Shown here piece after piece: positions 32,613 to 44,306 of a DNA stretch of 64,000 nt. Under the pieces are notes generated by a model. It searched no databases. It was not told the DNA's origin and worked only from the letters and a program-made list of their open reading frames with translations. Position numbers and translations under genes: made by a program. Origin of the DNA: Thermococcus sp. (GTDB taxonomy: Archaea > Methanobacteriota_B > Thermococci > Thermococcales > Thermococcaceae); assembly GCF_027011145.1 (NCBI RefSeq), contig NZ_JALVAO010000050.1, positions 1 to 64,000 on the forward strand, written 5' to 3'. Positions within the stretch are counted from its first letter, which is position 1. Every line of letters starts with the position of its first letter.

Positions 32613-34916
32613 TCACCCCAGTTTAATTTTATAGATCATAAGCACTCCCTTAGATTTGGTTATCTGTATTGTATTTAATGAGTTTTTTTGAACAGTTTCA
32701 TTAATTTTCACAACATTAAGTCCCCTATTTAACTCTCGGGTTAATACTCTCTTTCCGTTGATACTTACATTAATTTCCATTCTTGTAGATGCAAAGAGGG
32801 TTAGATATATTTTGTCATAGTTCTTGCACGGGTTAAATGCTATTACTCCCGTCTTTTCTGAAATCCACGCAACATATAATCCTTCAAATGCAAAATATTC
32901 GACATAAAAATATTTTTTAGTAAATCCCCAGACATAATATTTGCCAAACTTATATACATTTCCCGGAAGCGTGCTGGAACATAAAAGAAGATTATGAAGA
33001 ATTATCTCTCTATTTTTAGAAACATCATGAGATGATAAATCAAAAATCCAGTCGTTTCCATTAAGTCTTAGGAGCTTATATTTTTTGGCAAACTCCAAGG
33101 GATTTAAGCTGGGCGCATTTGTATCTATAAAAGCGAGAGTTTGAGGTAATGTCAAGTTCTTGGAAAAGACCTTGTTCACATATTCTTCAACAGTCTTATT
33201 CTTGATGTGGCATCGATCAAAATAGGGATCCGTGAGAACAAGATAGTTAGTTCCCTCAAAAAAAGGTAACCATGGAGATGAATCAGAATGACACGATCCA
33301 AGAACCGAGACAGAATCATAATGAGCTGAGATCCACTTAAAATCATTAAGAACCTCTGGAGTTACATAGAAGTTTGCTTCAGCCGAAACAATATCCCTTG
33401 CTGTCCCATAAGCTGGAACTAGAAAAAATGATGCAATTATCATACTATAAACAAACATAATAACCCCCCTTGCAAGTTGATTCTTGGAATTGCCTCTAAA
33501 GTGCTCTACAAGAAGCGATAAGGCATTCATACCAGCGCCGACTAGTACTGGAAAAAATGGCACAGTCCATAGGAATTGTCTTTCCATAGCTGCAGCACTA
33601 TAAAATGGAACAGGCACGTTAAGAGTGAGCTTATCAATGTTTAAAAATATAACAAATAAAACAAACACAAAAATTGATAAAAGTTCAATTTTCTTTGAGG
33701 ATTTTTTAAATATGTAATAGGTAAGTCCCAAGATGATCAAAAAGACTTCCACATAATTCCCATTTCTGATAGTTGCCCACTTCCACATAAAATCAAAGAA
33801 GGCCCAATTATCATGACTTGTTGAAACATTAAAAAAGTACGCTCCCTTAGCTTCAATTCCTTGAACAAGGATTTTAGTGAAATAAGGATTGAGAACAGCA
33901 TAGGATAACAGAGGAACAAGGAGATACATAAAGAGTATTGTCCTGAAATCTTTCCGAATAGATTCTTTACCTGTTTTTAATAGAGTTTTTAATAGAATAT
34001 ATACTAATATCACGAACACATAGTTCTGAAAAGAGTAGGGATGAAAAAATATAGAGGCAGTTCCCACAATAACCCCAACCACGTTATAGGAAAATATGCT
34101 ATGTCTAAAATCACTATTGTTAAGATATGAGGCTGTTAAAGCTAGCATGACCAAGAAAAAGTAAAAACTGACAAAATTTGGTTCAACATAGACAAGTAAG
34201 TAATAGTGGACAATGTTCGTAGAAAGTATAGCAAGGACCGAGTACATCGCAATTTTGTTATCAAACCATGTTTTAGCAAAAAAATATATCCCAAACACAA
34301 ACAATAACCACGCAAGAGTTCGTATAGCAAGCATAACATCTGGTATTGACGATCCAGTAAGTTCTACTAGATAACTCGCGAGAGAATGATACCCCCCTGG
34401 ATAAAAAACTACACTGGGGGAGGGAGCATCGGTTGGGAACATTGAATCATATCTCAATATATAGAGCACCTTTGTTGCATGAAAATAGTTATCCACGTTG
34501 TCTGCGGGATAAGTGTATGCGAAATAATGGATAGTTACCAAGAGAAATGCTGAAAGAAGAACAGTAATGATTTCCTTAAAGTCAAAAAACAATTCCAGAT
34601 TTGGCTTGTTCCACAGAAGTAGTGAGGTAATAACAACAAAAAAAGTGTATGCCCAATAATATATATGAAGAGGAATATTGAGATCACTACTAACATAAGC
34701 CCCGATAGCGAGAACAGAAAGACCCAGAGCTGGAGAAAGTGTAATAAGTACGCTAAATGGAATTCTTGACCTCATTAGGAGCATTAAAATATTAGAACCC
34801 AGGATAAATGGAACAAAAAACCCTAAATATGGATTGTTTAAATAATACGCCAAGAGCACAACAACAATTGACAAAAGATTCCATAGTATAAGTTTCTTTC
34901 TAGGGACATGCATCAT
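32613..34916 (-). CDS. Large polytopic membrane protein, GT-C-like
   Basis: 767 residues: about 13-14 TM helices, then a C-terminal soluble domain with beta strands. The loop PADNVDNYFHATKVLYILRY and FYPGGYHSLASYLVEL resemble the acidic first loop of GT-C transferases, but the family is not clear to me. It is translationally coupled to the next glycosyltransferase-like gene (stop and start overlap). Upstream TATA (tatttttataag on the minus strand, near 34945) suggests a nearly leaderless start. AT-rich. Confidence 0.65.
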   Translation of the reverse strand: MMHVPRKKLILWNLLSIVVVLLAYYLNNPYLGFFVPFILGSNILMLLMRSRIPFSVLITLSPALGLSVLAIGAYVSSDLNIPLHIYYWAYTFFVVITSLLLWNKPNLELFFDFKEIITVLLSAFLLVTIHYFAYTYPADNVDNYFHATKVLYILRYDSMFPTDAPSPSVVFYPGGYHSLASYLVELTGSSIPDVMLAIRTLAWLLFVFGIYFFAKTWFDNKIAMYSVLAILSTNIVHYYLLVYVEPNFVSFYFFLVMLALTASYLNNSDFRHSIFSYNVVGVIVGTASIFFHPYSFQNYVFVILVYILLKTLLKTGKESIRKDFRTILFMYLLVPLLSYAVLNPYFTKILVQGIEAKGAYFFNVSTSHDNWAFFDFMWKWATIRNGNYVEVFLIILGLTYYIFKKSSKKIELLSIFVFVLFVIFLNIDKLTLNVPVPFYSAAAMERQFLWTVPFFPVLVGAGMNALSLLVEHFRGNSKNQLARGVIMFVYSMIIASFFLVPAYGTARDIVSAEANFYVTPEVLNDFKWISAHYDSVSVLGSCHSDSSPWLPFFEGTNYLVLTDPYFDRCHIKNKTVEEYVNKVFSKNLTLPQTLAFIDTNAPSLNPLEFAKKYKLLRLNGNDWIFDLSSHDVSKNREIILHNLLLCSSTLPGNVYKFGKYYVWGFTKKYFYVEYFAFEGLYVAWISEKTGVIAFNPCKNYDKIYLTLFASTRMEINVSINGKRVLTRELNRGLNVVKINETVQKNSLNTIQITKSKGVLMIYKIKLG

Positions 34917-34984
34917 AAAGCATTAAAGGTAAGGAAGTCTTATAAAAATATACCCAAATTAAAAAGTTTAATGGGGTGACAATA

Positions 34985-35545
34985 ATGCCATTATTTAGTT
35001 TTGGTTCCAAAAAGAAAAAGGTCAGACAGATGCTTGAATCGGGGCAGTTCGAGCTTCTAGTTCAGGAGGCAATAAAGGACAAAAAGGTTATGAACGCTCT
35101 TATAGAGCTTTTAGATGACTCTAACCCGGGAATTGTTGGTGACGCACTGCTAACATTTACACAGATCCTTGAAACAGATAAAAATGTCCTCAAGCCATAT
35201 ATAAATGATGAATCATTTAGAAAACTCATGTCGCTGGTACATAGCAGAAACCCCTATGTCAAGGAGAACGCAATGATTTTGTCATACAGTGTTATTAAAG
35301 AATTTCCAGAGCTCGTAAAGAAATATCACAAGTGGATTGTTGAAGAAATAAAAAGTACTCTCTCAGAATGCAACAAAGATGAAAAGGGCTTCCTCCTTGT
35401 CGTGATAGGAGAACTTGGACTGAGCGAGTTAAAACCCTTCGTTGAGGAACTCACGGGAGTTGAGGACAAGGTTGTCCTACCATTTGAGGGCAAGAAGTGG
35501 GTTCCCCTCGGCCAGATTGCCAAGGAAACACTCGAAAAGCTCTGA
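34985..35545 (+). CDS. HEAT-repeat-like helical protein
   Basis: 186 residues, helical with a repeated pattern (MNALIELLDDSNPGIVGDAL, FRKLMSLVHSRNPYVKENAM) that fits HEAT/armadillo units. A basic N-terminus (FGSKKKKVRQML). No catalytic motif, so probably a scaffold. Followed after nine bases by the BofA-like gene, probably in one operon. Start chosen by GGGGTGA before ATG 34985. Confidence 0.75.
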   Translation: MPLFSFGSKKKKVRQMLESGQFELLVQEAIKDKKVMNALIELLDDSNPGIVGDALLTFTQILETDKNVLKPYINDESFRKLMSLVHSRNPYVKENAMILSYSVIKEFPELVKKYHKWIVEEIKSTLSECNKDEKGFLLVVIGELGLSELKPFVEELTGVEDKVVLPFEGKKWVPLGQIAKETLEKL

Positions 35546-35554
35546 GGTGATTTC

Positions 35555-35809
35555 ATGCCGGATTTGTTGCTCTCAGTACTCTTCCTTTTCCTTTTGGTTC
35601 TCTTCGGATGGGCCATCCTAGCACTGACAATAGCCGTCCTCAAGTGGCTTGCGGTTAACGCTATAGCTGGACTTCTTGTGATTGGCCTGCTGAACTTTCT
35701 CGGGGTAACCCATGTTCCCATAAACCTAATGACCCTTCTCGTACTCGCTGTCGGTGGAATCCTTGGAGCATTCATCTTGATAGTCCTCTCGGTTCTGCAC
35801 CTTCTCTAA
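35555..35809 (+). CDS. BofA-family small membrane protein
   Basis: 84 residues, three hydrophobic segments. The core VLKWLAVNAIAGLLVIGLLN and the following VPINLMTLLVLAVGGILGA match the pattern of BofA-type proteins, known in Bacillus as inhibitors of pro-sigma-K processing. Archaea do not sporulate, so here the role must differ. Possibly an assembly factor or modulator of a membrane protease; inference only. Confidence 0.72.
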   Translation: MPDLLLSVLFLFLLVLFGWAILALTIAVLKWLAVNAIAGLLVIGLLNFLGVTHVPINLMTLLVLAVGGILGAFILIVLSVLHLL

Positions 35810-35869
35810 CGCCAAACTTTTATAAGGGCCCCTTCTACCCAGAAACGGGAAGAGAAAGGGGTGATGCTC

Positions 35870-37117
35870 ATGTCTCACAAATCAGCCGAGATGTATGAAC
35901 TGAAAAAGAAGGTCGAAGAGCTCAAAAGCTATCGAGGTCGTGCTACCGAACTGGTAAGCCTCTACATTCCAGCGGGCTACGACATAAACAAGGTAATGCA
36001 ACAGTTAAGAGAAGAGTACGGAACAGCACAGAACATCAAGAGCAAATCAACGCGAAAGAACGTTCTTGGCGCGTTGGAAAGGGCCATGCAACACCTCAAG
36101 CTGTATCGAAAGACTCCGGAGAATGGCCTAGCCCTCTTCGTCGGCAACGTCAGCGAGCAGGAGGGTGTCAGCGACATAAGGCTCTGGGCTATAGTTCCTC
36201 CGGAGCCCCTCAAGGTTCGCCTCTACCGATGTGACCAGACCTTTGTCACAGAACCGCTTGAAGAGATGCTCCGCGTTAAGGATGCCTATGGCCTAATCAC
36301 CGTCGAGAAAAACGAAGCTACGATAGGGCTCCTTCGAGGGAAGCGCATAGAGGTCATAGACGAGCTTACCTCGAACGTTCCCGGAAAGACTAGGGCCGGT
36401 GGTCAGTCGGCGAGGCGTTATGAGAGAATTCGCGAGCAGGAAACCCACGAGTTCATGAAGCGCATAGGAGAACACGCCAACAAGGCTTTCCTGCCACTCC
36501 TAGAAAAGGGTGAGCTCAAGGGAATAATCATCGGAGGTCCCGGGCCGACGAAGGAGGAGTTCGTTGAAGGGGACTACCTCCACCACGAGCTCAAAAAGAA
36601 AATTATCGGCGTCGTTGACATAAGCTACCACGGCGAATACGGTCTCAGGGAGCTCGTCGAAAAGGCCAGCGACATACTTAGGGATCACGAAGCGGTGAAG
36701 GAGAGGAAGCTCATCCAGGACTTTTTCAAGCACCTCGTCAAAGATACAGGCATGATAACCTACGGTGAGAAAGAGGTAAGGCAGGCCCTCGAGCTTGGGG
36801 CGGTTGATACCCTCCTCATAAGCGAGGGCTACGACAAGGTTCGGGTGAGAGTCAAGTGCAACAACTGTGGCTGGCAGGAAGAGAAAACCATGAGCGAGCA
36901 GGAATTCCACGTCTACAAGAAGAAGCTAACGCACTGCCCCAAGTGTGGGAGCCAGAACCTGAGTTTTGAAAAGTGGGACGTTGCCGAGGAGCTCATAAAG
37001 ATGGCCGAGGAGGCCGGCTCAAACGTGGAGATAATTTCCCTTGACACTGAAGAGGGCCAGCAGTTCTACAAGGCCTTTGGTGGATTGGGAGCTTTCCTCA
37101 GGTATAAGATTCACTGA
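35870..37117 (+). CDS. prf1: Peptide chain release factor aRF1
   Basis: Recognises all stop codons and triggers peptide release. 415 residues with the eRF1 layout: NIKS (55-58) for stop reading, the GGQ loop (177-179) for hydrolysis, and a C-terminal domain with a zinc mini-domain (CNNCG from Cys330, CPKCG). Start at 35870 ([10 protein letters not shown]) follows GGGGTGAT; upstream GTG/ATG codons overlap that site. TATA-like cttttataagg at 35817. A run of eight T after the stop is a likely terminator. Confidence 0.96.
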   Translation: MSHKSAEMYELKKKVEELKSYRGRATELVSLYIPAGYDINKVMQQLREEYGTAQNIKSKSTRKNVLGALERAMQHLKLYRKTPENGLALFVGNVSEQEGVSDIRLWAIVPPEPLKVRLYRCDQTFVTEPLEEMLRVKDAYGLITVEKNEATIGLLRGKRIEVIDELTSNVPGKTRAGGQSARRYERIREQETHEFMKRIGEHANKAFLPLLEKGELKGIIIGGPGPTKEEFVEGDYLHHELKKKIIGVVDISYHGEYGLRELVEKASDILRDHEAVKERKLIQDFFKHLVKDTGMITYGEKEVRQALELGAVDTLLISEGYDKVRVRVKCNNCGWQEEKTMSEQEFHVYKKKLTHCPKCGSQNLSFEKWDVAEELIKMAEEAGSNVEIISLDTEEGQQFYKAFGGLGAFLRYKIH

Positions 37118-37125
37118 TTTTTTTT
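37118..37125 (+). terminator. Poly-T terminator after prf1
   Basis: Eight consecutive T residues directly after the aRF1 stop codon, in an AT-rich gap before the convergent argS gene. Oligo-T runs terminate archaeal RNA polymerase. Confidence 0.5.
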
Positions 37126-37171
37126 ACATTTAAACTAAACTCCACTCCAAAGAATCAAAGAGAGAAAGACA

Positions 37172-39450
<2,279 letters not shown>

Positions 39451-39454
39451 TATC

Positions 39455-40000
39455 GTGAATGCCAAGAAAATCTTCGGTCTGCTTTTGCTGACCTTTGGCA
39501 TTGGGATAGTTTTCGGTGTTGCATACGCCTACGCTCAGCCTGAAAGAGCGGGTGAATATGTTCTCAAGCTGGCTAAAGAAATTGGTACTCTCTCTCCAAA
39601 TCCATTCGATAACTTCATCAAAATATTTACCCACAACGCAAGTGTTGCACTCCTCGTCCTGGTCTCCGGGTTGTTCTTCGGCTTAGGACCATGGGCGATG
39701 ATGTTTTTCAACGGTGCCGTTGTTGGGGTTGTCGCAGGAGTTTTTGTTAGAAAAGGCTTTCCCGTTGAGAAAATTGTCCTGGGTCTGGTTCCTCATGGAG
39801 TAGTTGAAATCCCCGCCTTTGTTCTGGCAGGAACAGCAGGGGTTCTCTGGTACAGGAGCATAAGAAACTCAGAGGAACCGGCGGAAGGATTTAAGGAGGG
39901 AATGAAAACGGCTTTGAAGCTCTACGGTTTAACGCTTATCATGCTCTTACTTGCGGCTTTCATTGAGGCTTACATAACCCCCAAGGTTGCCGGTCTCTGA
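39455..40000 (+). CDS. SpoIIM / DUF95 family membrane protein
   Basis: 181 residues with four or five TM helices. The pattern FTHNASVALLVLVSG, MMFFNGAVVGVVAGVF, then LVPHGVVEIPAFVLAGTAG is that of the stage II sporulation protein M family, widespread in archaea with unknown function there. GTG start. The last 54 bases overlap the convergent DUF354 gene. Confidence 0.85.
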   Translation: MNAKKIFGLLLLTFGIGIVFGVAYAYAQPERAGEYVLKLAKEIGTLSPNPFDNFIKIFTHNASVALLVLVSGLFFGLGPWAMMFFNGAVVGVVAGVFVRKGFPVEKIVLGLVPHGVVEIPAFVLAGTAGVLWYRSIRNSEEPAEGFKEGMKTALKLYGLTLIMLLLAAFIEAYITPKVAGL

Positions 40001-41047
40001 GACTTCGAAAGTTCCGCTCTCCTCATAAGTTTCTATTTCCTTCAGTATGGCATCCATGGGATTTTCAAGGCTCGAAACAACGCTTCTTATATAGTTCCTG
40101 TAGCTTTTACCCGACTCTATCATATGCTCCGCGACCTCGGCTATTTCCATGGGGTCAGTTGAGTGGAACTTAACGCCGAGCTCGACGAGCCATCTGGTAA
40201 CGGCCAAGAGCCTTCCTGGATAGGTGGAGATTGTCGGCGTTCCGAGGGCTATCGCTTCCCTGTTCATGGTCCCGCCGGCCCCTATCATCAGTCTGGCGTA
40301 ATAAAGCAGGCTCAAGCTGTCAACGGGTTTTTCCGGCATTATGACGTTATCAAACCGCTCAAAACGCTTTCTTTGTTCCTCCGTTCTTGGGAAGAGGACC
40401 ATCGGCATCTCGGGTAGGAGCGGGATTACATCCTCGAGGATGCTCTTCTCGGGGCCGTTGAAGTAGTTGGCCTTGACCGGTTCGGTGCGCATTACTATGT
40501 AGCCGTTCCTCCTGAGGCCGAGCTCCTTCAGGACTTTCCTGCTGGGCTTAAAGCCGTAGAGATGAGCAAGTTCGGAGAAACCGTTGACGGGCTTCATGCC
40601 GTTGGGGTTGGCACCGCACTTGAGGAGTTCGTAGGCGTCTATTGCCTTCGGATACAGGAGGAGCCTTGTGAGGGGCAAAATGAGCTTGTTTTGAGCAACC
40701 GCGGTCTCGTTATCGACGAAACCTATGCTCGGGATTCCGAGGCCAAAGGCAACACGGGGTGCCTCAACGGAGTGCTTGTAGATGGCCAAATCCGGTTTTT
40801 CCTCGATTATCAGCCGGCTGAGCTTGTAAACCCTTTCGGCGCTCGCTATGAGTTTGCCCTCAAGCGTGGAACCCCCGTGCTTCCCGACCACGTAGTAGTC
40901 AAAACCCAGCATGTCAAGAATCCCTGTTAGGCCATCAAACTTCCTCGTCGTGATTAGAACCTCATGACCAGTTTTTTCAAGTTCCTTGACGATACCCTTG
41001 AAAAAGTGAACGTGAGGCGCGTTCGTTATATCAATCCACACCTTCAT
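39947..41047 (-). CDS. DUF354 family protein, glycosyltransferase-like (GT-B fold)
   Basis: 366 residues. Starts KVWIDITNAPHVHFFKG with a Rossmann pattern and, in the second half, GAGGTMNREAIALGTPTIS, a GT-B style nucleotide-sugar binding loop like that of UDP-GlcNAc 2-epimerases. Likely transfers or handles a UDP-sugar; it lies next to wecC and wecB, divergent to them. Start 41047 follows GGGTGGT; TATA-like gccttatattgg on the minus strand near 41083. Confidence 0.8.
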   Translation of the reverse strand: MKVWIDITNAPHVHFFKGIVKELEKTGHEVLITTRKFDGLTGILDMLGFDYYVVGKHGGSTLEGKLIASAERVYKLSRLIIEEKPDLAIYKHSVEAPRVAFGLGIPSIGFVDNETAVAQNKLILPLTRLLLYPKAIDAYELLKCGANPNGMKPVNGFSELAHLYGFKPSRKVLKELGLRRNGYIVMRTEPVKANYFNGPEKSILEDVIPLLPEMPMVLFPRTEEQRKRFERFDNVIMPEKPVDSLSLLYYARLMIGAGGTMNREAIALGTPTISTYPGRLLAVTRWLVELGVKFHSTDPMEIAEVAEHMIESGKSYRNYIRSVVSSLENPMDAILKEIETYEESGTFEVSETGNLGGYVSLNESRK

Positions 41048-41341
41048 TCTACCACCCGCCGATGAATGAACGGTTTTGTCCAATATAAGGCTTTCCGAAA
41101 AACGGTTGTGGAAGCGTTTTTTCAATTGGTTCTAGGAAGTCCGTTTGATGAAAAACGATTTCTAACGCTTTCTTTCCATGAGGTGAGTTTTAAACGGGCC
41201 ATCACAGAAAGATGGAATGAACAGAGATGTTCCTCATGAGGAAAGAGGCAAAACCCGAGTAAGAACCGTTCCAATGCTTTCAAAATCGTTACCTCAAAAA
41301 GGCTTTTATCTGGGGTTTTCCAACGGGCCTCGGTGAGTGGA
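41048..41341. other. Noncoding gap between DUF354 gene and wecC
   Basis: About 290 bases with no credible gene. It holds the two divergent promoters and a 14-base perfect palindrome (41230-41243). Short AT-rich words recur loosely (aacgctttc, aatgctttc, aagcgtttt). No C/D or H/ACA boxes were found. Confidence 0.5.
41230..41243. promoter_or_regulatory. 14-bp perfect palindrome upstream of wecC
   Basis: ttcctcatgaggaa equals its own reverse complement. It lies about 100 bases upstream of wecC and 180 bases upstream of the DUF354 gene. Possible operator; no binding protein is known to me. Confidence 0.35.
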
Positions 41342-42613
41342 ATGAATGAAATGCAGGAGATAGCGGTCATAGGTCTTGGCTACATAGGCCTCCCCACGGC
41401 CATAATGTTCGCGAATTCCGGATTCAGGGTTACCGGTTATGAAATCAGGGAAGAAGTTGTCAGGAAGATAAACTCCGGAAAAGCCCACATCGTCGAGCCT
41501 GAAATAAACGAACTGCTCCAGAAGGCAATAGAGAGTGGTAACCTCAGGGCGACCTCAAATCCGGACGAGATACGGGGGAAGGACGCCTACATAATCTGCG
41601 TTCAAACGCCCCTCAAAGAAGACAAAACCCCGGATTTGAGCTACCTTGAGAGCGCCGTCAGGACGGTAGCTAAAGCCATGAAAAAGGGCTCCCTCGTGGT
41701 GATAGAGAGCACGGTTCCACCACTGACAACGGTAAAGATGGCCCGTCTGATTGAGGAGATTACGGGCTTTAAAGCGGGCGAGGACTTCTACATGGTCCAC
41801 GCACCGGAAAGGGTAATGCCCGGGAGGATTTTCAAGGAGCTGGTTTACAACTCAAGGATTTTCGGCGGAATAACGCCGGAGAGCTCGGAGATTGCTGAAG
41901 AACTCTACAGGGCTTTTGTCAGGGGCCAGACCTTCAAAACGAGCTCCACCGTCAGCGAGGTCGTTAAGCTGATGGAGAACACCTTTAGGGATGTTAACAT
42001 AGCCCTGGCCAACGAGTTCGCCTTTTTAGCTCACCAGTACGGGATAAACGTCTTCGAGGCAATAGAGCTCGCCAACACCCACCCGAGGGTCAGAATCCAC
42101 GTTCCGAGTATAGGTGTTGGGGGCCACTGCCTGCCCAAAGACCCCTATCTTCTCCTCTGGCCGGCCAAGGAGGACTTCGGGCTCATAAAGCTCGCGAGGG
42201 AGATAAACGACTCGATGCCCCTCTTCACGAAGGATTTACTCTTCTCAGCTTTAAAGGAACTCAATGTTCCACCGGAAGAGGCGGTTATTGCAGTTCTGGG
42301 TCTAGCCTACAAGGGCGACAGCGACGACACTAGAAATTCCCCTGCCCTGGCCTTTATAGATGCCATAAAGGACGACGTGAAGGCCGTTAAGACTTACGAC
42401 CCGTTCGTTGGGGGAACCGCTGAAAGCGTCGAGAGAGCAGTTGAAAACGCGGACGCGGTTGTTATAGCCACCGACCACACGGCCTTTAAGTCCCTCGACT
42501 GGGAAAGCCTTGGGAAACTCATGAGGACGAGAATCCTCATAGACGGCAGGCATGTTGTTAAAGAACCGCCGAGGGGATTCCTCTTCAAGGGCATAGGGAG
42601 GGGCGAGTTTTGA
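41342..42613 (+). CDS. wecC: UDP-N-acetyl-D-mannosamine dehydrogenase
   Basis: 423 residues, UDP-glucose/GDP-mannose dehydrogenase superfamily. NAD-binding loop IAVIGLGYIGLPTAIMFANSG; TPLKEDKTPDLSYLESA; catalytic region IGVGGHCLPKDPYLL with the thiol Cys; C-terminal LAYKGDSDDTRNSPALAF. Oxidises UDP-ManNAc to UDP-ManNAcA for surface or N-glycans. Start 41342 follows CGGTGAG. Coupled to wecB by a TTGA overlap. Confidence 0.93.
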   Translation: MNEMQEIAVIGLGYIGLPTAIMFANSGFRVTGYEIREEVVRKINSGKAHIVEPEINELLQKAIESGNLRATSNPDEIRGKDAYIICVQTPLKEDKTPDLSYLESAVRTVAKAMKKGSLVVIESTVPPLTTVKMARLIEEITGFKAGEDFYMVHAPERVMPGRIFKELVYNSRIFGGITPESSEIAEELYRAFVRGQTFKTSSTVSEVVKLMENTFRDVNIALANEFAFLAHQYGINVFEAIELANTHPRVRIHVPSIGVGGHCLPKDPYLLLWPAKEDFGLIKLAREINDSMPLFTKDLLFSALKELNVPPEEAVIAVLGLAYKGDSDDTRNSPALAFIDAIKDDVKAVKTYDPFVGGTAESVERAVENADAVVIATDHTAFKSLDWESLGKLMRTRILIDGRHVVKEPPRGFLFKGIGRGEF

Positions 42614-43743
42614 AGCCGGCCTTCGTCTTCGGGACGAGACCTGAAATAATAAAGCTCTCCCCCGTGATAAGGGCATTTATTGAGGCAGGCATTAAACCCC
42701 TCCTAATTCATACGGGCCAGCACTACGACTACGAGATGAGCAGGGTCTTTCTTGAGGAGCTTGAACTGCCGGAGATAGACTACCACCTTGAGGTCGGCTC
42801 CGGAACCCAGGCGGAGCAGACGGGGAAGGCCATGATAGAAATCGAGAGGGTATTAATGAAGGAGAAGCCTGACGTAACGCTCGTTCAAGGCGATACGAAC
42901 ACCGTTTTGGCGGGGGCTCTTGCGAGCGTCAAGCTCAAAATCCCTGTGGCCCACGTTGAAGCTGGACTGAGGAGCTTTGACAGGACGATGCCGGAGGAGA
43001 TAAACAGAATCTTAGCCGACCACGCCAGTGAAGTCCTTTTCCCTCCGACAGAGGAAGCGAGGAGAAACCTCGAACGGGAGGGAATAACTGAGAACGTTTA
43101 CGTAGTTGGCAACACGGTTGTTGATGCGGTTTTACAGAACGCCGAGGTGGCGGAGAAGAAAAGCGACGTTCTGGAGAGGTTTGACCTCAAGCCAGGGGAA
43201 TATCTCCTTATAACCGTTCACAGGGCCGAGAACACGGACAGCAGGGACAACCTTGAAAAGCTGGTTGAAATCCTCGAAAGCCTCCCGATGAGGGCGATAT
43301 ACCCGATGCACCCGCGCACGAGGAACCGGCTTAAGGGGTTCGGCCTGCTGAAGAGAGTCGAAAACATAGAGAACCTGACAATCACAAAGCCCCTCGGCTA
43401 CCTTGACTTCCTCAGGCTAGAGAAAAACGCCTTCGCGATTATGACGGACTCGGGCGGAATACAGGAGGAGGCGATAATCCTCAACGTGCCCTGCCTGACG
43501 CTCCGCTACAACACTGAGAGGCCGGAGACGGTTAAAGCCGGCGGAAACGTCCTGGTCGGCCTTGAGAAGGAGAGGGCAATGAATTATCTGAGACGGCTGA
43601 TGGAAGAGGGGGAGTTCTACGAGAGAATGGCCAAAGCTAAAAATCCCTTCGGCGATGGAAAAGCTGGGAAAAGAATAGTGGAAATCCTGCTGGAGCTTTA
43701 TAAGGCAGGAAAACTAAAGGTGAGGAGCTCAAGGTTCATCTGA
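42610..43743 (+). CDS. wecB: UDP-N-acetylglucosamine 2-epimerase
   Basis: 377 residues. FVFGTRPEIIKLSPVI at the start, HTGQHYDYEMS, VQGDTNTVLAGALA, HVEAGLRSFDRTMPEE and TDSGGIQEEA are the family landmarks. Makes UDP-ManNAc, the substrate of the upstream dehydrogenase, so the pair converts UDP-GlcNAc to UDP-ManNAcA. TTG start inside the wecC stop region. Ends overlapping a convergent gene by 15 bases. Confidence 0.95.
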   Translation: MKPAFVFGTRPEIIKLSPVIRAFIEAGIKPLLIHTGQHYDYEMSRVFLEELELPEIDYHLEVGSGTQAEQTGKAMIEIERVLMKEKPDVTLVQGDTNTVLAGALASVKLKIPVAHVEAGLRSFDRTMPEEINRILADHASEVLFPPTEEARRNLEREGITENVYVVGNTVVDAVLQNAEVAEKKSDVLERFDLKPGEYLLITVHRAENTDSRDNLEKLVEILESLPMRAIYPMHPRTRNRLKGFGLLKRVENIENLTITKPLGYLDFLRLEKNAFAIMTDSGGIQEEAIILNVPCLTLRYNTERPETVKAGGNVLVGLEKERAMNYLRRLMEEGEFYERMAKAKNPFGDGKAGKRIVEILLELYKAGKLKVRSSRFI

Positions 43744-44280
43744 GGTCCTTAGGAGTTCACCTGTTTTTTCCGCCACTATCTTCGCCAGCTCCCGGTACGG
43801 GTCAAACTTTGAGCGGTAGCCGGCCCTCATCGTGATCGTTAGATTGGCAATTGCCACGGGTTTAGCCTCAACACTTCCTGAGGAGTAGATGTACTGCAAA
43901 ACCACTTCCCTAACGTTGACATTCTTGTAGTACTCGATGGTAACGTTGGCTTCATACGTAACCGAGAGAAAGCCTGAGAGCTCTGCCCAGATCGGCACTT
44001 TTATCAGAAGAAGGTTTCCAGTTTCATTGGGTGCATTGTAATAGTCGATGAAAACCGGTCTCAGTTTCAGCGAGCCAAGGGACTCATTTATATAAGCTGG
44101 AAGGTATAAATATGTGTTGCCACCGCCCTCTAAGAAAACGTACACCGTGCCGTTTCTGGGTCCCTCATAGGTTGATGTCACTTCATGATACCATTGGTAT
44201 GAGACATTATACGAAACCAGACGGTAAACTACCAGCGCCGTGAGAATCAGAAGGATAAACGCGAAGGTTCTTGCCCTCAT
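43729..44280 (-). CDS. Secreted/anchored protein, paralogue of next gene
   Basis: 183 residues. N-terminal signal anchor (TFAFILLILTALVVYRLV), beta-rich outside part with several N-glycosylation sequons, and a C-terminal helix DPYRELAKIVAEKTGELL. The tail resembles NPYEMIANEIASQLDQFL of the protein encoded just upstream, and both have a similar size, so they are likely diverged duplicates. Function unknown. Confidence 0.7.
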   Translation of the reverse strand: MRARTFAFILLILTALVVYRLVSYNVSYQWYHEVTSTYEGPRNGTVYVFLEGGGNTYLYLPAYINESLGSLKLRPVFIDYYNAPNETGNLLLIKVPIWAELSGFLSVTYEANVTIEYYKNVNVREVVLQYIYSSGSVEAKPVAIANLTITMRAGYRSKFDPYRELAKIVAEKTGELLRTSDEP

Positions 44281-44306
44281 GGTTTCACCTCAAAATAAGG
44301 GAAAAA

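Noticed and set aside
41122-41370. Minus-strand open frame of 82 codons between DUF354 gene and wecC
   Set aside because: No ribosome binding site or TATA fits, the protein has no pattern, and it runs into wecC.
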